From contig OX422215.1 of the NCBI GenBank assembly GCA_949130495.1, positions 10,269,302 through 10,333,301 of the forward strand: a stretch of DNA of 64,000 nt. Reading direction: 5' to 3'. The translations under genes and the position numbers were made by a program. Source of the DNA: Sambucus nigra (Eukaryota; Streptophyta; Magnoliopsida; Dipsacales; Adoxaceae). Numbering within the stretch: the stretch's first letter is position 1; the number at the start of each line of letters is the position of its first letter. The notes below the pieces were generated by a model that saw only the letters and a program-made list of their open reading frames with translations, was not told the DNA's origin and made no database searches. This document shows, one piece after another, positions 57,497 through 64,000 of the stretch.

Positions 57497-57662
57497 TAAA
57501 TCCGTGGCGGTGGAAAGTAGCTATAGATACCGCCTGAGACACAATAGTGGCTATCTCAGTGTGGGTGATCAACTGCGGGGCCTGTGGTGGATTCGGGTGA
57601 GCCTCCTCCTCCTCAACCGGTGGAACCACTCGCCTCGGTCTGACCCTATTTCCATTTTCCAT
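57497..57662 (-). pseudogene. Gag start of element N, truncated
   Basis: ATG at 57662: MENGNRVRPRRVVPPVEEEE, then THTEIATIVSQAVSIATF, the clade-typical gag N-terminus. It breaks after about 55 codons at the junction with LTR M. Nothing else of element N's interior survives. Confidence 0.8.
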
Positions 57663-57797
57663 TTGAAATAAAATAAGGTTCGAATTAGAAACCAATCGTA
57701 AAGAATTCAATGATTACTAAACATAGGGCTCTACATCAAAGAACGCAACGCAGAACGTAACGAGCTTAAACACAGATCCTAAGGACACTAGAACCGT

Positions 57798-57809
57798 GCT
57801 CTGATACCA
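57798..57809 (-). other. Primer-binding site of element N
   Basis: TGGTATCAGAGC on the minus strand, two bases from the LTR boundary. Confidence 0.92.
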
Positions 57810-57811
57810 AC

Positions 57812-60497
57812 TGTAACAACCCCCATTTTCTCATGTAAAGGCTAGCCAGGCACGATATGCGGAAGATGGGGTTGTCGATCAATTAATACCATTCTCAACA
57901 CAATATAATATAAATACTGTTATTTTGAAGGCCGATAATTTAAAACTTTATGAATAATCTCGATGACAATAATTTAAACTCAACCAACACTAACTAAATA
58001 ATTATAAATTAAACAACAATTAAATTTCACAACTCTAGCATAAAGTAAATAAATAAATAAATCTTGGGTTTATGACTTATAATGTTTCCCAAATAACATA
58101 ACTAAACTCTTCCAGAAAAGCACCTAGGCTGAAATCAATAATCTGGAAAGCTGTCAAGCACTAAGAGATCGCAAGGTTGGTACAGCAACAGTCCTGCTAT
58201 CCCTGTCTAGAAATAACCTTGGGGAAAAAACATTTAAATTTGGGTCAAAGCCCGAGGTGTGAAAGAATTAACTTGAATAATTTATTATTACTATAATACA
58301 GTCAATGCACAATAAATACCCCCCCTTCATCACTCACATGCGTATAACACCTCACCCCTCATCTAAGGGTGATATTATACCCCCCCCCCAATACATCCCA
58401 AATAATGGATTGTGACATCATCTCAAATTATAGAATGATTATATCAATAATTACTTAATTAAATGTAATTCCAAGATTTATATTGTCAACTTACATTTTT
58501 TCCAACCTCATCAATATCAAGTATAAGGCATAAACATCTATTATGCAAAATGGGGTTAACAATAATATTTATTGTCCGCAACCTTAGACAAATTAATTTA
58601 TCTCCATAGTATCTGGGTAATTAATAATATGTCCTTCCATATACATGACACACAAGGGCATCTACCATTGGTGTCTAATTCATTCTCTATCAGCAAGTTC
58701 GGAGGAATCCCTTATCCTAAGTGGACAACACAAACACACATAAATTGGGGGCGGTCCTACACAGGACTGTACACAGCCCATACCCAGTGGTGATACAGGA
58801 ACGATCATCACCAACCCGAACTCTAATGGGTGGAGCCTCCACGTAGTACCTATATGGCCTACACATCGTCAGGCCCACCTGTGCCGACGTGTGGTATGTG
58901 GCCCTAACGCCAAACCTCCCGAGCCGATAGGACGGTCCACTGGTATGTCCACACACAAATATAGACGAGTACATATTATTATCTCATATAATATGTAAAG
59001 GTAATTACTCTATAATTACTATGAAAGTGCAACTAAAATATTAACAACATTTTCCACTTATTAATAATTTAACATCTAACAAATTATTGATTCAGTCCAT
59101 AAAATAACCACTAATCTAATAATTATTTGTAATTATTTTCCGTCCAAATGTGTATACGACATTAATTTTAAAACCCCACTTTTAGATTCCCCCTTTAAAC
59201 CCCATATTAGATGTATAAATCTTATAACGGTATTTTACCCCATTCCTGTAAGTAATATCACATCTCAAGCCAAAGGTAAAGAAAGAAACAAAAAGTCAAG
59301 ACCCAACACGTCGCTCGAATGACTGGGACGGTCATTCGTGCAACACAATATGTCACTCGTACGACACGTGTCGTCGTTTGAGCAACCCCCTGTTTCTTCT
59401 CCACTCCATTGTTCGATTTCAGTTCCTCCAAGATTAGTTTCTAAACTCTGCACTTGTTCATTCGAAACCCAGAAAATCATGCACATAACCCAAACTCCTT
59501 AATCCAGAAATCAACCCAACAGTTATATATTTACTAAGGGTTTTTAATCGATCACACCACTAAAGATTTCACTCCTAGGTAACTTCAAATATGTGCATTT
59601 ATTATGGAATTCATACCAAATTCAGTCCATAAATTCACAGTGATGTTCTCTACTTTGATTAGCCAACTTATCTCAGATTTAGTTATAAAATTCCTACGGA
59701 TTCTATCATAAATTCTCAGATTTACGATACCTAATTTTCGGGATAGTCTCTACATATAAATCAATCATCTACATGTGTTGTTCATCATCAAATCAAAGAC
59801 ATTAAGCCCTAAACACCCAAAATCTAAAGGGAACAGTTTATAATGCATCAAGAAATAAATTGGAAACACAAATTAAGCAAGAGAATTATTTCCTTTAATT
59901 TTGTAAAGGATAAGCCCTTTGAAAACTCCCTTGAATTCCGCTTTGTTCTTGGCCTTTTTTCTTCTTTTTTTTGGTATTTCTCCCTTTTTCCTCCACTGGC
60001 TGCTAATCTAGGTTTTCTCTAATGATAGTGGGGGAGTAATTTACCCCCACTTAAACACTTAATTAGTGGGTAATACCGAGTTGGGCCTAAAACCCAACTT
60101 TTAACGGACCCCAATCCATAATCCAATTAGCACCAAAGCTCCCCAACTTATATACCTATGACCCGGGACTAATTCTAAATATTTAAAACACTAAACCGAT
60201 TCTCTAACGCATCCCAAAATGCGTCCCAATTATTTATATCTCACTTTGATATTTATTATATTAAAACGACACGCGCTCATAAATTTACTTATGTGTGATT
60301 CATTTTCATCACTCGCAAGCCCATTATATCCAGTTGCGTTTTATATTTATATAATCACGAATAATCATTTATTTTAAATTTAAATTTCACTAGTCTAGAT
60401 TTAAATTCATTCGATTTAAATTTATTCCCAAATTAGTATTAAATTATCAAATTTAAATTAGTCAAAATATTTTATTCTAAAATTACGGGGTATTACA
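57812..60497 (-). repeat. LTR N, 5' LTR of element N, 2686 bp
   Basis: On the minus strand TGTAATACCCCG to GGGGGTTGTTACA. Complete. It contains a self-complementary CG-word cluster at 59308-59395 (GTCGCTCGAATGAC, GGTCATTCG, GTCACTCGTACGACACGTGTC). It is related to LTR N2 along its length. Its start abuts gag of N2 precisely, as expected if N inserted there. Frames at 58572-58793, 58717-58974 and 59265-59486 lack motifs. Confidence 0.85.
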
Positions 60498-60985
60498 GTT
60501 CCCCTCAAATTTCTCCCCAAAACTTGTCAATAGTTAGACTGTCTCTCTCCTCTTTCAATGTAATAGACTCCCCACCACTGTAATACTTCCCCAACGAGCG
60601 TACACTCTACCATCCATAAGTGATGTTGAATATTCTTCTTCCACTAACTAGCCACCAGAATATCTGAATTGCTGGAAAACTTCGGTGGGTGGCCCTCAGT
60701 GAAGGCCTCCCTAGCCACGTCCCATATCGAATCAGGTGGCTACACTGGTAGCACCACATCCTGTGGTGACGGTGGTGGCTGTTGTGGCTTTGATGGCTAC
60801 AAATGTTGTAGCATAGCTGCCATGACTGTGGAGATTGCATGAGACATGATAGTAGCAATCTCTGCTGGACCAACCATCGGTGGGACTAGTGATGACTGTG
60901 GGTGAAACCGTGGCTCTTGCTGAGCCCCCTTATTTGTAGCCGGTGTGGTGACACGTCATGGTCTGCCTCTCCTACTATTTTCCAT
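60498..60985 (-). pseudogene. Gag N-terminus of element N2, truncated by LTR N
   Basis: ATG at 60985 (MENSRRGRP), directly after TTTGCTTTCAG. Homologous to the gags of B, M and N: PAEIATIMSHAISTVMAAML and a WW motif near 60570. Interrupted by several stops. It ends at KFEGN, where LTR N starts with TGTAATACCCC. The overlapping frame 60607-60873 is a shifted reading. Confidence 0.75.
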
Positions 60986-61145
60986 CTGAAAGCAAACGAG
61001 GTTAATCTTAGTAACGAATCACAAAGAATACAACGATTCGTAATACTAGGGCTCTACGCATCAAAGGATGCAACACAGAACGTAATGGATGCAACACATA
61101 ACCTAATGAACTCAACACAGATCCTAAGGATGCTAAAACCTAGAT

Positions 61146-61157
61146 GCTCTGACGCCA
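61146..61157 (-). other. Primer-binding site of element N2 (one mismatch)
   Basis: TGGCGTCAGAGC on the minus strand, differing from TGGTATCAGAGC at two positions that fit one decayed CpG-like change and a neighbour. Adjacent to the LTR boundary. Confidence 0.8.
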
Positions 61158-61158
61158 A

Positions 61159-62299
61159 TGTAACAACCACCATTTTCTCACGTAAGATTGGCTAGACGAA
61201 ATACGTCGAAGATGGGGCTTGATTATCAATTTATATCATTCTCAACATCAAACCAAAATAAAATATTTATTTTGAACTCACATTAAAAAAAATGGAATTA
61301 CATTAATAAGAAAGAAAAAATAAGTCCATCATCCACATAAGGTAAATAAAATCTCAACATAACCCTAACTGTCTCAAATCGACTGAAATAAAATAGACTC
61401 TGGGCTTATGCCCATACAATATTCCAAAACTAAAAGACTAAATCAGAGTAGTAATTTAAGCTAGAATCAATGATCTTATCTTTGATACATAAAGTGAGAC
61501 TGCAAGGTTGATCTCTCGACAGTCCTGCTATCCTTGTCTAGGTGCACCTGGAGGGAGAAAATATTTATAATTTGGGTCAGAGCCCTAGAGTTGCAAGAAT
61601 TAACTTACTGAAATTAAAGTGCAATTATACAATTAATTTAAAGTAATCTTCCCCATCAGCACCACATGCGTTAAGTACCTCACCCCTCATATAAGTATTA
61701 TACTACACGCCTATCAACCCAAGTCCCCAACTGTGAAACTGATAACCATAATAATAATTAACACCTTATGCATCTATCATAGCTCACGTATCACAATTAA
61801 CTATTTACACCAGTATTCTAATATCATATAATACCCCCAATATACTACCCATAAAATTAACATAGCCATCTATCATGCATTCACGTAGCATTGAGTTCAT
61901 AATTGGTTGTCTACATCATTAGACTAATTAATTAATCTCAATTAATTTTATAGGATTATATACATATATGTCCTTACATATATACGACACATAAAGGCAT
62001 CTACCTGCAGTGTCACGTTCCCAAAAGGGTCCCTAAACCAAATGGACATCACAAAACACACACACAAGTGGGTCGATCCCTACGTTGTATACCATTACAC
62101 AGTCCATACCCCCGACGATGACAATGGATCCCCACATCTACAACTAACTCCTTGTAAGTGGAGTTGCTATGTAGTACCTATAATAATGACATATGCAATG
62201 CCTAACCCACCTGTGTCAGCGTGTGCTCCGGTCCCATGACGTATGTAACCCCAACCGATAGGTCGTCCACGAACATGGGTACGTCAACACAAATAAACA

Positions 62300-62376
<77 letters not shown>

Positions 62377-64000
62377 CATAATATGTATAGGAAATTAACT
62401 CTATAATAACCCTACAAGGAGTATCCATGAACTCCAAGTAATATTCTTACTTTAAAATTAATTATCTAGTTAAATTTCCATTTTTCCATTTACAACATAG
62501 TGACGCAAACCTATTTTTATCACACAATATGTTTAGGTAATTAACTCCATAATCACCTCCTGAGATGGCCCATTAATTGTTTATTAATAATCCCTGAGAT
62601 ATCATCTTTTATCGTCTCTTGACAAATCCCAATTTACTACTTAACCATAAAGATGGAAATTAAGTTCCTATTTACCAATAGTGCCACAAATCCATTTTTA
62701 ATAAAATAAACGTTCATCCTAACACCATCCCACCAACTCGTATAAGTTCCTAAAAATCCTCTGAATCCATCCCCAGTCCCAGCTCAACCTGCCTCAGGGG
62801 CCGAATCGGTTCGCCTCTTGGAGCCAAATAAATTTGCCTCAGGAGGCCGAACTGATTTGGATCTGGGAAGAAACCCATATCTACTCAGGTTTCTTAATAC
62901 ACAAATCCTTAATTTAATACCAAACTCCATTTTAATGGCTTATACGTTTGTAATAACATAAGAACAAGTCCCCATGACTTAGTATTTCATCTTACGAAGG
63001 TTAATTACATAAATTAATATCAAATTTCATTCCCCAAATCCCAAAATTTGCATCAATTGGCATATCTTCTCTTAATTCCATTAGATTCTAATCATATGCG
63101 GGGATTATAATTCTCATAAATTCCAGATACTAAAACATGAGTTCTAATCCTCGACATATTCATCAAGCTTTCCAATTTATTCAAGAGTCCTAAGGCATGA
63201 GTTCTATCATCGATTCCTATATTAATATCATCCTGAATTTTTGGATTTAAACTATCACAATGCAGATTCATATCCACTACATGCATGTGATTAAACCTTA
63301 TCATTCTATCACTAAATCTCATATTAAAATCCAAATATTACATGGGATATTACTACGATGAATTAAAAAAAATGGACATTTAATTTAAGTAAGAAAATTC
63401 TTGCCTGAATGGATTCATTGAGTGTTCTTTAGTTGGATTCTTAGCCTCCTTCTTGAGTATTTTGCTTTGAATCTTTAGCCCCTTTTCCTCTTTGGCCTTT
63501 GGTCTCCTCTTTCTAGAGATGTGACTGCTAGGTTTAGATTTTTTTTAGTGTGAGGAGTTTCTTAACCTCCTTTCTTAACTTATACTAATCTCAATCCCGA
63601 GTTAGGTCTAAAGTCCCATTTTTGGACCCCCAAATGGGCCCGGACCCATAATCGAAACAACCCAATATCCTACCAACTAATATACCTATACGCCAGGACC
63701 ATTTTTAAAGGTCTAAACCACCTAAACGAGTTCACAAAATCTCTCAAAATGCATCCCAATTATTTTTCATTTGACATACCCATTTTCATTATGTTTAAAC
63801 ACCACGTACCCATAAGTTAATTACCATTCGATTTATTTTCCACGAGTGAATCCATTATGCCCAATTGAACAAAATAAATATTTAATTAGGATTAAACATT
63901 TATTCCCAAATTTAAGTTCTACTAATTTAATTTAAATTCCACTAATTTAATTTATTCCCGAATTTATTTAATGAAATTATGTCCCAATAATTTATTTCGA
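61159..64000 (-). repeat. LTR N2, 5' LTR of element N2, cut by the window end
   Basis: It ends GGTTGTTACA on the minus strand (plus TGTAACAACC at 61159). Related to LTR N throughout; by alignment its start would lie within roughly 50-100 bp past the window. It contains (AC)n at about 62298-62341 directly followed by (AT)n to 62375, a donor-like AGGCAAGAA at 63398-63407 and a CCGAATCGG/CCGAACTGATTTGG word cluster at 62800-62870. Confidence 0.82.
62298..62375. repeat. Compound (AC)n(AT)n microsatellite in LTR N2
   Basis: About 21 AC units followed by about 17 AT units. Confidence 0.9.

Noticed and set aside
62216..62437. Minus-strand frame with Val-Cys and Ile-Tyr repeats
   Set aside because: Translation of the (AC)n(AT)n microsatellite.

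Overview
The window is plant nuclear DNA, almost certainly a eudicot, from a heterochromatin-like zone built of LTR retrotransposons. The evidence is plant-type Ty3/gypsy chromovirus polyproteins, LTRs of 2.7-3.2 kb, primer-binding sites matching initiator tRNA-Met, an Athila-like and a Tat-like element, two copia-like LTRs with clear TATA boxes, and a fragment of a pentatricopeptide-repeat (PPR) gene. I see no intact host gene, tRNA, rRNA or CRISPR array. The species cannot be named from the sequence alone.

Layout. 1-7530 (+): polyprotein of a Tekay/Del-like chromovirus (gag end, protease, RT, RNase H, integrase, chromodomain) with five in-frame stops and no frameshift. It is followed by one 2965-bp LTR that has a polypurine tract on its left and a primer-binding site plus gag on its right. 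7530-10140 (-): a gypsy-type LTR and a copia-like LTR. 10140-16455: AT-rich repeat debris with a tandem duplication, a PPR E-motif fragment and part of another minus-strand LTR. 16456-18765 (+): Athila-like gag-protease remnant. From 18766 on, minus-strand gypsy elements were inserted in and beside this remnant and then filled with younger insertions.

The nest can be read from target-site duplications (TSDs). Element Q (-) sits in the Athila protease. Element P (19030-23804, TSD GTAAA) sits in the Q LTR. Solo LTR R (26753-48897, TSD CCAAC) sits in the Q gag. Element G (28978-47959, TSD GCACC) sits in R. Element V, a Tat-like element without pol (35333-43240, minus strand), sits in G. Right of Q come element M (-), with a solo copia-like LTR (U) in its reverse transcriptase, then a ladder of LTR-gag stubs (M, N, N2) to the window end.

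The most interesting points are these. (1) Nearly every LTR here, gypsy or copia, carries a short cassette of self-complementary words (TCGTTCGAACGA, GTCGATCGATCGA, CCACGCGC/GCGCGTGG and others). The word differs between elements. In the gypsy LTRs it lies about 240-650 nt downstream of a conserved splice-donor-like motif AGG(C/T)AAGT; in the two copia-like LTRs it lies just upstream of the TATA box. (2) Element V has an intact short gag on one strand, no pol, and an intron-containing antisense gene on the other. (3) Element G has an open reading frame of unknown function upstream of gag, followed by an intron-like spacer.
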